Origin: Streptomyces sp. MspMP-M5
Lineage (GTDB): Bacteria; Actinomycetota; Actinomycetes; Streptomycetales; Streptomycetaceae
Assembly (NCBI RefSeq): GCF_000373585.1
Contig: NZ_KB891902.1
Span: 1 to 64,000, forward strand
Length of the DNA: 64,000 nt
Direction: 5' to 3'
Shown: piece after piece, positions 17,266 through 25,627 of the stretch
How the letters are laid out: the number at the start of each line of letters is the position of its first letter
Numbering within the stretch: the first letter of the stretch is position 1
Made by a program: the position numbers and the translations under genes
Notes under the pieces: generated by a model
Told to the model about the DNA's origin: nothing
Seen by the model: the letters and a program-made list of their open reading frames with translations, nothing else
Database searches by the model: none

Positions 17266-20082
17266 ATGCTGGTCGGGAGAGAGCCGGAGCGGGACGAGCT
17301 GGGCAGGCTCCTCGACGACGCACGCAACGGCAGCAGCAACACCTTGGTGCTGCGCGGGCCCGCCGGGATCGGCAAGAGCGCGCTCCTTGCGGACATGGTG
17401 CAGCGGGCCGAACCGGACGTGCGGGTGCTGCGGGCGGTCGGCGTGGAGGGCGAGGTGGAGCTCCCGTTCGCCGCACTGCATCAACTGCTGAGGCCCCTGA
17501 TGCGGTATGTGGCACGCCTTCCCGAGCCTCAAGCCGCTGCCCTGCGCGGGGCGTTCGGGATGGCCACCGCCTTCGCCGACCCGTTCCTGGTGGCACTGGC
17601 CGTACTGACCCTGCTCTCCGACGCCTCCGAGGACATCCCGCTGCTGCTGATCGTCGACGACGCCCACTGGCTGGACTCCGCGACGGCGGACGCGCTGATG
17701 TTCGTGGCCCGGCGGATGGAGCGGGAGAGCGTGGCCCTGGTCTTCGCGGTCCGCGACCACTCACGGCCCTTCCCCGCACCTGGTCTGCAGCACCTGCGCG
17801 TCGGGCCGCTGTCGGCGTCCGCCGCGTCGGACCTGTTGGCCTGCCATCTGCCGCAGTCCGCACCGACCGTCCGCGAACGGCTGTTGCGCGAGGCCGGCGG
17901 CAACCCCCTGGCCCTGATGGAACTGCCCTCCACGCTGCGCCCCGAGCACCTGGACGGCACCGCTCCGCTGCCCGACCATCTGCCGCTCAGTGAACGGCTG
18001 CACCAGATCTTCCGGCACCGCGCGCTCCGTCTGCCGGCCGACCACCACCGCGTACTGCTGCTCGCCGCGGCGGAGGCCGAGGGGGACCTGGCCACCGTGC
18101 TCGGTGCCGCCGGCGACGCCGAGGCGGCCATGGACGTGCTGTCCGCGGCCTCGTCCCAGGGACTGCTCCACCTGGACCAGCAGCACGTCCGCTTCCGGCA
18201 CCCCCTGGTCCGCTCCGCGCTCTACCAGGGCGCCTCCCTCAACGACCGGCGCGCCGCCCACCTGGCCCTGGCCGAGGCCGTCGGACGCCAGAACGACCGG
18301 TATGTCTGGCATGCGGCGGCGGCCGCGGTCGGCACCGACGACACCGTGGCCGAGCTGCTGGCCGCGCTCGCCGAACGCAGCCGCCGCACCGGCGGCGTGA
18401 CCACCGCCGCCCAGGCGCTGTGCCGCGCCGCCGCGCTGGCCTCGGACTCCCGCCGACGGGCCCGGTGGCTGGTGGACGCGGCCGAGTGCGCATGGACGGC
18501 GGCCAAGACCGCCCACGCCGAAGCCCTCCTGGACCGCGCCGAGTCGCTGACCGACGACCCGGCGCTGCGGGCCCGCGCCGCCCGGGTGCGCGGCGCCATC
18601 ACCCACGCCAGCAGCGACCCAGCCCTGGCCTGCCAGATGCTGCTGGACGGCGCCCGCCTGGTGGGGGAGACGGACGCGGAACTGGCAGGCGAACTACTGG
18701 TGATGGCCGCCCGCTCGGCCTGGGTGGCCGGCGCCCCCGCGCATCTGACGGAGATCGCCGACCTCCTCGCCCGCCTGCACTCCCGAGCGGCCGCCCAGGG
18801 CGACATCGCCACCACCGGCACCGCGGTCGGCCCCGCCCCCACCACCGACCGGGCGGCGGCCATCACCGACCAGTTCTCCCGCCACTTCCACTACCTGGGC
18901 AGCCTCGCCCCCGGCACCCACCCGACAGTCCACCCGACAGCGCCCCCGCGCCCCCCGGAAGTCCCGGTCGCCCGCATGGCTTGGCTCTCCCCCACGCACC
19001 CCAGGCCCTGGATCTGGCCGCCGGTGTTCCTGCCGTATCTGACCGGGACGACCGAGGAGATGCTGCACGCCCACCAGCGCGCCGTCGACGAGTTGCGCAA
19101 GGTCGGCGCCGTGGGTGCGCTCCCGATGTCCCTCGCCCCGCTGGTGGCGCTGCAACTCATCACTGGCCAGTGGCCCGCGGCGATCCCGCACGCCATCGAG
19201 GCCATCGCCCTCGCCGACGACACCGGCCAGCTCGGCGCCGCCAGTCACCTGCGGGCCATGCTCGCCTGGGCCGCCGCCGCCCAGGGCGAGGGTGACCGCT
19301 GCCGCGCCCTGGCCGAGGAGTCCCTGGCCCTGTCGGTACCGCGCCGCATCACCTCCGCCATCGGCCTGGCGCAGTGGGCCCTGGGACTGCACGCCCTGGC
19401 CGAGGGCCACCCGGACCGCGCCGCCCGGCTCCTGGGCGAGGTCACCTCCCCCGGCGGACCCGCCGAGCACTTCATGGTCGGCTGGCTCGTACTCCCGGAC
19501 CTCGTCGAAGCGTTGGTACGCGCCGGCGAACAGACGCAGGCCCAGGCAGCCCTGCAACGCTTCGAGCACCAGGCCAACCCCGACCACCTCCCGCACCTGC
19601 GCCCCATGTGGCTCAGGTGCCGAGCCCTCCTCGCGCCCCGTCAGGACGCCGACGACCTGTACAACCAGGCCCTGGACGCCACCCACCCCTCGACCTTCGA
19701 CACCGGCCGCACGCACCTCCTCTACGGCGAGTGGCTGCGCCGCAACCGCCGTATCAAGCAGGCGCGGGAACACCTCCACCAGGCCGAGACCTATCTCCGC
19801 ACGCTCGGCGCCCGCCCCTGGACCGACCTGGCCCGCCACGAACTGCGCGCCGCCGGTGACCGCGCCCCCGATCAGCCGGACCCCGCAGCCACCGCCGAAA
19901 CCGCCCGCCTCACCTCACGGGAACTCCAGATAGCCGGCCTGGCCGCCCAGGGCATGAGCAACCGCGACATCGCCGCCCGCCTCTTCCTCAGCCCCCGCAC
20001 TGTCGGCTACCACCTCTACAAACTCTTCCCCAAACTCGGCATCTCCTCCCGCACCCAGCTCTACGGCAAGAACCTGGGCTGA
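17266..20082 (+). CDS. LAL-type LuxR-family transcriptional regulator, 938 aa
   Basis: This large ATP-binding LuxR regulator (LAL family) has an N-terminal STAND/AAA ATPase. Walker A GPAGIGKSA is at residues 31-39 and Walker B LLLIVDDAHWLD near 130. A long helical TPR-like region fills the middle (about 280-870). The C-terminus has a LuxR helix-turn-helix (LTSRELQIAGLAAQGMSNRD, then IAARLFLSPRTVGYHL). Such proteins are usually pathway-specific activators of secondary metabolism or sugar use. AAGGGA lies 9 nt before the ATG. No biosynthetic cluster surrounds it; the neighbours are uncharacterised genes and a damaged MarR/SDR pair, so its target is unknown. Confidence 0.93.
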   Translation: MLVGREPERDELGRLLDDARNGSSNTLVLRGPAGIGKSALLADMVQRAEPDVRVLRAVGVEGEVELPFAALHQLLRPLMRYVARLPEPQAAALRGAFGMATAFADPFLVALAVLTLLSDASEDIPLLLIVDDAHWLDSATADALMFVARRMERESVALVFAVRDHSRPFPAPGLQHLRVGPLSASAASDLLACHLPQSAPTVRERLLREAGGNPLALMELPSTLRPEHLDGTAPLPDHLPLSERLHQIFRHRALRLPADHHRVLLLAAAEAEGDLATVLGAAGDAEAAMDVLSAASSQGLLHLDQQHVRFRHPLVRSALYQGASLNDRRAAHLALAEAVGRQNDRYVWHAAAAAVGTDDTVAELLAALAERSRRTGGVTTAAQALCRAAALASDSRRRARWLVDAAECAWTAAKTAHAEALLDRAESLTDDPALRARAARVRGAITHASSDPALACQMLLDGARLVGETDAELAGELLVMAARSAWVAGAPAHLTEIADLLARLHSRAAAQGDIATTGTAVGPAPTTDRAAAITDQFSRHFHYLGSLAPGTHPTVHPTAPPRPPEVPVARMAWLSPTHPRPWIWPPVFLPYLTGTTEEMLHAHQRAVDELRKVGAVGALPMSLAPLVALQLITGQWPAAIPHAIEAIALADDTGQLGAASHLRAMLAWAAAAQGEGDRCRALAEESLALSVPRRITSAIGLAQWALGLHALAEGHPDRAARLLGEVTSPGGPAEHFMVGWLVLPDLVEALVRAGEQTQAQAALQRFEHQANPDHLPHLRPMWLRCRALLAPRQDADDLYNQALDATHPSTFDTGRTHLLYGEWLRRNRRIKQAREHLHQAETYLRTLGARPWTDLARHELRAAGDRAPDQPDPAATAETARLTSRELQIAGLAAQGMSNRDIAARLFLSPRTVGYHLYKLFPKLGISSRTQLYGKNLG

Positions 20083-20234
20083 CGCCTGCTGTCGGGGCCT
20101 TTGCCAGGCACCGGCAACCTCCCGCCCACGTCGTTTCGGTGGACGGGGGCTGAGCCTCGGGGACGCAGTTCGTAGCACTTGGCGTCGGGTCGTAGCGCTT
20201 GGCCTCGGGGTGGCGGGTGAACGCAAGCGTCGTG

Positions 20235-20636
20235 TCAGCAGGCTGCGTCGCGCTTGAGCTTGTTCCAGACGGTTTGGAGGGCGGTGATGTCCTCGTCGTC
20301 GAGGAGATCGTCGAAGACCTCAGCCAGGGCGGCGCGGCGGGTGGCGTTGGCTTCGGCGAAGGCGGTGCGGCCGGCCGGGGTGAGGGTGATCTGCACGGAG
20401 CGGGCGTCGTGGGGGGAGGGGGTGCGCTCGACCAGTCCGCGCGCCTGGAGCGAGTCGATGACGCGGGAGACCTGGCTGCGGCTGAGCAGCGCCTTGGCCC
20501 CGAGGTCGGAGGCGGCCATCGGTTCGTCCTGGGTGTGGAGCCAGAGCATGACCTCGAACCACGTCAGCGGCAGGTCGTGCGTGCGGGTCAGGGCGGCGTC
20601 GGCCTGTGCGGTGAGGGTGGTGCAGGCCCAGATCAG
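20235..20636 (-). pseudogene. MarR-family regulator lacking its N-terminus
   Basis: The winged-helix core and C-terminus are intact (LPLTWFEVMLWLHTQ, DLGAKALLSRSQVSRVIDSL, VERTPSPHDARSVQITLTPAG, ending KLKRDAAC). The homology begins abruptly at GLIWACTTL with no start codon or ribosome site. The next bases upstream belong to the divergent SDR gene, itself missing its start. Roughly the first 15-20 residues of the regulator are absent. The simplest reading is one deletion that removed both 5' ends and the divergent promoter region. A run-through frame on the opposite strand of the SDR gene is not a credible N-terminus. Confidence 0.75.
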
Positions 20637-21470
20637 CCCGTCCTGATCACCGGCACCTCCTCCGGCATCGGCCTGGCCACCGCCCTCGGCGCCGCCCGGG
20701 CCGGCTGGACGACCATCGCCACCATGCGCGACACCGCCAAGGCCGAGGCCCTGCTCAAGGCCGCCGCCGACCAGGGTGTCGCCGACCGCATCCAGGTCAA
20801 TCGCCTGGACGTGGTCGACGCCGAGACCATCGCCACCTGCCTGGACGAGGTGATCGCCGAACACGGCCGCCTGGACGCACTGGTCAACAACGCCGGCGCC
20901 GGCCAGGTCGGCACCGCGGAACTCATCGAGCTCGACGACTTCCGCACCGCCATGGAGGTCAACTTCTTCGGCGTGGTGGCCCTCACCCGCGCCGCCCTGC
21001 CGCACCTGCGCGCCTCCCAGGGCCGGGTGATCACCGTCACCAGCGTCGGCGGCATCGTCGGCCAGCCCTTCAACGAGCCCTACTGCGCGGCCAAGTTCGC
21101 CGTCGAGGGCTTCATGGAGTCCCTCGCGCCCGTCGCCGCCGCCGTCGGCGTCGATGTCGCCGTGGTCGAACCCGCCGCCGTGGCCTGCGAGTTCGTCACC
21201 AGCATGAGCCTGGACCGCCCCGCCATGATCGCCGAGGCCGGGCCCTACGCCCCCGCCCTCGAGGCGTACTTCGACCGCATCCAGAACGTCTTCGTCACCG
21301 CCCAGTCCCAGGCAGCGGCCGCCGCCCCGATCGTCGAGGCCCTGACCGGCGACCGCCCGGCCTTCCGCATCCAGACCTCCGAACGCGCCCGCGAGGTGGT
21401 CAGCACCAAGCTCGCCGACCTCGACGGCTCGGCCGTCCAGAACCTCACCCGCCCCTGGCTGACCAACTGA
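20637..21470 (+). pseudogene. short-chain dehydrogenase/reductase lacking its start
   Basis: This is a classical SDR oxidoreductase. It has the Rossmann loop TGTSSGIG right at its beginning, NNAG (LDALVNNAGAG), the catalytic Ser region VTSVGG and Y-x3-K (YCAAKFAVEGF). It ends LTRPWLTN. Only a few N-terminal residues seem to be lost: the frame enters at PVLITG with no ATG or GTG nearby, because the sequence immediately upstream is the antisense of the truncated MarR gene. Expression would need a start supplied from inside that antisense stretch. It was probably the regulated target of the MarR protein. Confidence 0.75.
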
Positions 21471-21528
21471 CCGGCGACTGCGGCGACGTGCATGCGGCGA
21501 GGAGAGGGGAGGGGCGATATCGAGTGCC

Positions 21529-21800
21529 GAGCCCGCACCGGCGATCGCCAGGCTGGCCGCTGTCGGTCTTCTGCGCCAGGCGACCGCACTGCTGCCACCT
21601 CGCGAGGCCGCCCCGCCCGCGTGCGGGGGCAGCGGTCTCGGCCAGGCTCTGGTGCGGCTGGGGAAGTATGCCGAGGCCCGCGCGGCGGTCGCGGAGGTGA
21701 TCGAGACCGCGCGCGGGCTGGACCGGCAGGCGGAGCGCATGTGCCTGGACGTACTCGGCCGGGCGGCACTCGGCCTGGGTGACGTCCGGACCGCCTCTCC
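21529..21800 (+). pseudogene. fragment of a TPR-containing protein
   Basis: A protein-like frame without a start reads AIARLAAVGLLRQATALL and further on LGKYAEARAAVAEVIETA, RMCLDVLGRAALGLGDVRTA. This is the helical repeat pattern of TPR regions in LuxR- or AfsR-type regulators. It is bounded by the SDR stop on the left and the convergent sigma-factor stop on the right and has no ribosome site. I take it as a leftover of a larger deleted gene. Confidence 0.4.
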
Positions 21801-21822
21801 GGGTGGCCACCTATTGAGGAGT

Positions 21823-22707
21823 TCAGGCGCTGAGGCCCAGCGTGGACAGGCGGTCGGGATCGGTGAGGATGTCGAGTCCGGTGATGCGACCGTCCCGGAT
21901 GGTGAACGACATGACCGACATCGGCCGTCCCTCGGCGAACGCGACCACACCGGGAGTGCCGTTGACCAGCACCGGACGCGCGTCCGCCGCGAAGCGGGCG
22001 AAGGTGATCGCCTGCGACGCCACATCGGCCGCACCACGCCGCAGGACGCTCGGGATGCGCGTACCGCCGTCGGACCGCGCGACCACCTCCGGGTCGAGAA
22101 CGGCCAAGAGCGCCTCGAAGTCGCCGCCACGGGAGGCGGTCAGAAAGGCGTTCACGACGTCGCGCTTGCGGGCGTTGTCCGTGTCGGCCGCCGGGGCGGC
22201 GCCCTGGACCCGGCGGCGAGCGCGGCTGGCGAGCTGCCGGGTGGAGACCGTGGTACGGCCGAGGACGGGAGCGATGTCGTCGAAGGGCACATCGAACATG
22301 TCGTGCAGCACAAAGGCCAGCCGCTCAGCGGGGGAGAGGGTCTCCAGCACGACCATCAGCGCGATGCCCACCGCGTCCGCGACCAGGACCTCCTGCTCGG
22401 GATCGACGTGCCCGAGCTGGGTGACCACCGGGTCCGGCAGCCGGACCGCCTCCTCCTGCTCGGGCAGCGGATCCTCCCGCCGGGAGGTACGCGAACGCAG
22501 CATGTCCAGGCAAACCCGGCCGGCGACCGTGGTGAGCCAGGCACCCAGGTTCTTCACCTCGCTCACGTCGGTGCGGCCGAGCTTGAGCCAGGTCTCCTGG
22601 ACGGCGTCCTCCGCCTCGGCCAGCGACCCCAGCATCCGGTACGCCACCGCCCGCAGTCCCGGCCGCTCCGCCTCGAAGCGTTCGGCCAGAGAAATGTCGT
22701 CGCTCAC
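21823..22707 (-). CDS. ECF sigma factor of the SigJ/ECF41 type with SnoaL-like C-terminal domain
   Basis: The 294-aa sigma factor has region 2 (LRAVAYRMLGSLAEAEDAVQ, then LGAWLTTVAGRVCLDMLRSR) and region 4 (LSPAERLAFVLHDMFDVPFD, then DIAPVLGRTTVSTRQLASRA). It also carries a C-terminal extension of about 110 residues with the NTF2/SnoaL-like fold typical of ECF41 factors (VVNAFLTASRGGDFEALLAVLDP as its opening pattern). The extension regulates activity in place of an anti-sigma factor. ECF41 genes usually sit next to the oxidoreductase or carboxymuconolactone gene they control; here the nearest candidate is the flavin monooxygenase upstream. GTG at 22707 has a GGGGG 8 nt upstream. Confidence 0.9.
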   Translation of the reverse strand: MSDDISLAERFEAERPGLRAVAYRMLGSLAEAEDAVQETWLKLGRTDVSEVKNLGAWLTTVAGRVCLDMLRSRTSRREDPLPEQEEAVRLPDPVVTQLGHVDPEQEVLVADAVGIALMVVLETLSPAERLAFVLHDMFDVPFDDIAPVLGRTTVSTRQLASRARRRVQGAAPAADTDNARKRDVVNAFLTASRGGDFEALLAVLDPEVVARSDGGTRIPSVLRRGAADVASQAITFARFAADARPVLVNGTPGVVAFAEGRPMSVMSFTIRDGRITGLDILTDPDRLSTLGLSA

Positions 22708-22927
22708 CTGTCACACCCCCGTGTCGGGATCCGTCGGTCCAGTGACAGACGCTAACCGATCACCAGCGGAGCATCGCATGACCGCCCGATCCCCCAGCCA
22801 CCACCCCCCCCGTCAGTGCCCGTCAGGCACCCGCTTCCGCGGCCAAACCACCCAGGGCGCCACGAGCGGCGAGACGACCGGCTACTGCCCGCCGGTCCGG
22901 CACCAGTGACTGGGACAACACGTTTCG

Positions 22928-22967
22928 CACGCGTCCCGATCCGGTTCGTTCTGGATCGGGACGCGTG
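22928..22967 (-). terminator. 15-bp perfect hairpin downstream of the flavin monooxygenase gene
   Basis: Perfect inverted arms at 22928-22942 and 22953-22967 enclose a 10-nt loop, about 110 nt past the stop of the minus-strand monooxygenase gene and before the sigma-factor start. No long T run follows, so it may instead be a regulatory palindrome for the sigma gene. Confidence 0.6.
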
Positions 22968-23076
22968 GGCGTCGCTTGGTGGCCAGCCAGCTCCACATCG
23001 GCGACGCCGCCCATGGCGTGGCATCGGCAACGCCGTTCCCTTCCATGGCGCGGCATGGCGTGGCGTCGAAGCGTGC

Positions 23077-24063
23077 CTACCGTGCAGTCATTCCGTTGGA
23101 GTGCTCCTTGATCAGCTCGTAGGAGCGAAGGCGGTCATGGAGGTCGTAGACCGGAGTGGTGAGCATCAGTTCGTCTGCTCCGGTGTCGTTGGCCAGCTGT
23201 GCCAGTCGGTCCGCGACTGCCTTGGGTGATCCGTGGGCCTGCTGTGCACGGAAACCGGCCAGTGCCGCTCGCTCCTGTGCCGTGAAGGGGTGGTTGGCCG
23301 CTTCCTCGGGCGTGGGGAAGGGGATATCGCTGACGCCCTTCAGCAGCCCGGCCTTGACGACGTTCATCGGTCCGGCGCGCCAGGCGGCTTCCTCGTCGGT
23401 CTCGGCGCACACCGTCTCCACGCAGACCAGCACCCGGGGCTGCTCGCACCACCGGGACGGGGTGAAGGCGGTCCGGTAGCGTTCCACTGCTGCCTGGGTG
23501 TTCTCCGGCCGGATGTGGTGGGCGAGGGCGATCGGGAGGCCGAGTTCCGCGGCGAGGGCGGCACCCGCGGTACTGGAGGACAGCAGCCAGGGCTCCGGCA
23601 GCGGGCCGAGTGAGACTTCGTCCACCAGGAAGGAGAGGATCGCGGCCACATCGGCGCGGTACTCGGCATCAGTCGTCGGGCCGGCTCCGCGGCGCAGCGC
23701 CCGTGCGATGGCCTCGTCGAACGTGCCTGGGCCACGACCGACACCTATGTCGATGCGGTCCGGGTGCAAGGCGGCCAGCGTTCCGAACTGTTCCGCCAGC
23801 ATGATGGGTGCATGGTTGGGGGCCAGCACTCCGCCCGAACCGAGACGGATCACCGAGGAGGACGCGGCGGCGTGCGCGATCAACACCACGGGCGGAAACG
23901 CGCCGATGGCGGGGGAGTGGTGATGTTCGGCGTACCAGATCCGGTGGTAGCCCAGCCGTTCCAGCCCCTGTGCGAACGCGGCGGTGTCGCGCAGGGTCTT
24001 CACGGCCGGGGCACCGGACTGCACCATTGCGACTTCGAGTGCGGAAAGACGTACGTCAGTCAT
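23077..24063 (-). CDS. luciferase-like (LLM) flavin-dependent monooxygenase
   Basis: The 328-aa protein matches the LLM oxidoreductase family of alkanal-monooxygenase-like proteins (MsnO8 type). It opens LSALEVAMVQSGAPAVKTL, followed by LERLGYHRIWYAEHHHSP (residues about 35-52), SSSVIRLGSGGVLAPNHAP and RIDIGVGRGPGTFD. The YAEHH and GRGPG motifs are family hallmarks for FMN and substrate binding. A (beta/alpha)8 barrel and use of reduced flavin are expected; the substrate is unknown. It is divergent from the MFS exporter gene across a 217-nt gap with repeated elements. A strong hairpin follows it. Confidence 0.9.
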   Translation of the reverse strand: MTDVRLSALEVAMVQSGAPAVKTLRDTAAFAQGLERLGYHRIWYAEHHHSPAIGAFPPVVLIAHAAASSSVIRLGSGGVLAPNHAPIMLAEQFGTLAALHPDRIDIGVGRGPGTFDEAIARALRRGAGPTTDAEYRADVAAILSFLVDEVSLGPLPEPWLLSSSTAGAALAAELGLPIALAHHIRPENTQAAVERYRTAFTPSRWCEQPRVLVCVETVCAETDEEAAWRAGPMNVVKAGLLKGVSDIPFPTPEEAANHPFTAQERAALAGFRAQQAHGSPKAVADRLAQLANDTGADELMLTTPVYDLHDRLRSYELIKEHSNGMTAR

Positions 24064-24157
24064 GCGGTCAGCCTAGGACGTCATCTCGTGTGGTACGGCA
24101 CGTTGTGCGTCATGTCGGGAACTCGTGGGACGACTGTTGCCGGCTGAGCCATGGGAG

Positions 24158-24211
24158 TGTTCCAACGGGCCTGCTCCAGCGAAGGTGATCCAACGGGGCT
24201 GTTCCAACGGG
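24158..24211. promoter_or_regulatory. three near-identical CCAACGGG elements between divergent genes
   Basis: TGTTCCAACGGG occurs at 24158-24169 and 24200-24211, with a third TCCAACGGG copy just before the second, at about 24189-24197. All have the same orientation and lie 70-125 nt upstream of the MFS start. This could be an operator array; the binding protein is unknown. Confidence 0.4.
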
Positions 24212-24280
24212 TGGTTGCTGAGGCGCCGTCGCAACCGCGGGGCTCTTCTGCGTGGTGATCTCCGTTGGTAGGGTCCGGCC

Positions 24281-25528
24281 ATGCCGCGCCGCTTGGTCGA
24301 CGTCCCCGGGTACGTACGCTTCTGGATCGCCGACGCCGTCTCGGCGGTAGGTTCTCAGTTCACGACGCTCGCCCTGCAGATCCTCACCGCTGTCACCTTG
24401 AGCGCGTCGGCTACCGAGGTCGGTCTGGTCAACGCTGCCCGGTGGCTGCCGTACCTGCTCTTCGGCCTCGTGGCCGGGGTTCTGGTGGATCGCTGTCGCC
24501 GTAAGCCGCTGCTGGTAGCAACGGATCTGGCACGGGCGGCAGTTCTGGCGGTCATCCCCTTGCTGTATGCCGTCGATCGGCTGAGCATCGCCGCTCTTTG
24601 TGCGTGCCTCTTTGTCTTCGGGGTGCTGTGTCTTGTGTTCGAGGCCGCGAACCAGTCCTTCGTGCCGCGACTGGTGCCCAAGGACCTGCTGGGCGCCGGC
24701 TACGCCCGTCTGGAACAGGCAGGCGCGGTGTCCACCTCGGTCGGCCCTGTGCTCGCCAGTGTTCTGGTCAAAGCTGTCGGGGCGCCGCTCGCGGTGTTGG
24801 TTGACGCGCTCAGCTATCTGGCTTCCGGCCTGCTGCTCCTATCCGTCAAGGCCCATGACCCGGCACCTGACCGCGCCGAACGGCGCAGCCTCGCCGCCGA
24901 ACTACGTGCCGGCGTGGCCTGGGTCTACCGGCACCGCACGCTGGCTCCCGTCGCGTTGACCTCGCATGCGATGTTGCTGTTCAACAGCATGGTCAGCACA
25001 GTGTTCGCGGTCTTCGCGCTGCGCGAGCTGAAGATCGGCAGCCTCGGCCTGGGCGTTGCCTACGCGTGCGGCGGCATCGGTGCAGTGATCGGCGGCGCGC
25101 TGTCCACACGAGTGGCCCGACGGCTCGAGGTCGGAACGACCCTGATCGCCTTTCGACTGCTGGCCGCCATCGGCTGGCTGCCGCTGGTGCTGGCCGTGCG
25201 CGGCCCGTGGGCCCTGCCCTTGAGCGTGCTGGCGTTCTTCACCCTGTGGGTGGCCATCGGCATCGAAAGCCCCGTAGAGGTGAGCTACCGGCAAGCGGTG
25301 ACCCCCGACCGGCTGCGCGGGCGCATGAACGCCACCATCCGCTCCTGCAATTGGGGCATGGTGGCGGTGGGAGCGCCGATCGGTGGGGCGCTCGCCGATG
25401 CTGTCGGCTACCGCTTCGCCCTCTGGGCCGGGCTTTCCGGAGCGCTCATGCAGGCCCTCCTCCTCGCTGTCTCCCGCGCTCGAGAAGCCCACACTAGGGA
25501 CGAACTCCAACCCGTCGCGGCGACTTGA
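24281..25528 (+). CDS. MFS exporter (enterobactin-exporter-like MFS_3 group)
   Basis: The 415-aa membrane protein has about 12 hydrophobic segments. It opens VPGYVRFWIADAVSAVGSQF, with the conserved loop VDRCRRKPLLVATDLARA between helices 2 and 3. The C-terminal half contains RLRGRMNATIRS, a motif of this MFS branch. Members export drugs, siderophores or other small molecules; the substrate is unknown. ATG at 24281 fits the family start. The gene is followed by a strong symmetrical terminator shared with the convergent regulator gene. It is divergent from the flavin monooxygenase gene. Confidence 0.9.
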   Translation: MPRRLVDVPGYVRFWIADAVSAVGSQFTTLALQILTAVTLSASATEVGLVNAARWLPYLLFGLVAGVLVDRCRRKPLLVATDLARAAVLAVIPLLYAVDRLSIAALCACLFVFGVLCLVFEAANQSFVPRLVPKDLLGAGYARLEQAGAVSTSVGPVLASVLVKAVGAPLAVLVDALSYLASGLLLLSVKAHDPAPDRAERRSLAAELRAGVAWVYRHRTLAPVALTSHAMLLFNSMVSTVFAVFALRELKIGSLGLGVAYACGGIGAVIGGALSTRVARRLEVGTTLIAFRLLAAIGWLPLVLAVRGPWALPLSVLAFFTLWVAIGIESPVEVSYRQAVTPDRLRGRMNATIRSCNWGMVAVGAPIGGALADAVGYRFALWAGLSGALMQALLLAVSRAREAHTRDELQPVAAT

Positions 25529-25575
25529 GACAGCCGGCGAGACAGTCAGCAAGAGCAGCCGGTGAGACGGTTGTC

Positions 25576-25618
25576 TGTTCCTCCCGCCCCGCCCTGCCGG
25601 GCCGAGGCGGGAGGAACA
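25576..25618. terminator. bidirectional terminator between convergent genes
   Basis: A perfect 13-bp stem (25576-25588 with 25606-25618) sits between the MFS stop at 25528 and the regulator stop at 25628. Its position and symmetry fit termination from both sides. Confidence 0.8.
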
Positions 25619-25627
25619 GGCGTCGTT

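Noticed and set aside
20645..22130. Extended N-terminus for the MarR protein
   Set aside because: It is the antisense of the SDR gene, Gly/Ala/Asp-rich and without family similarity.
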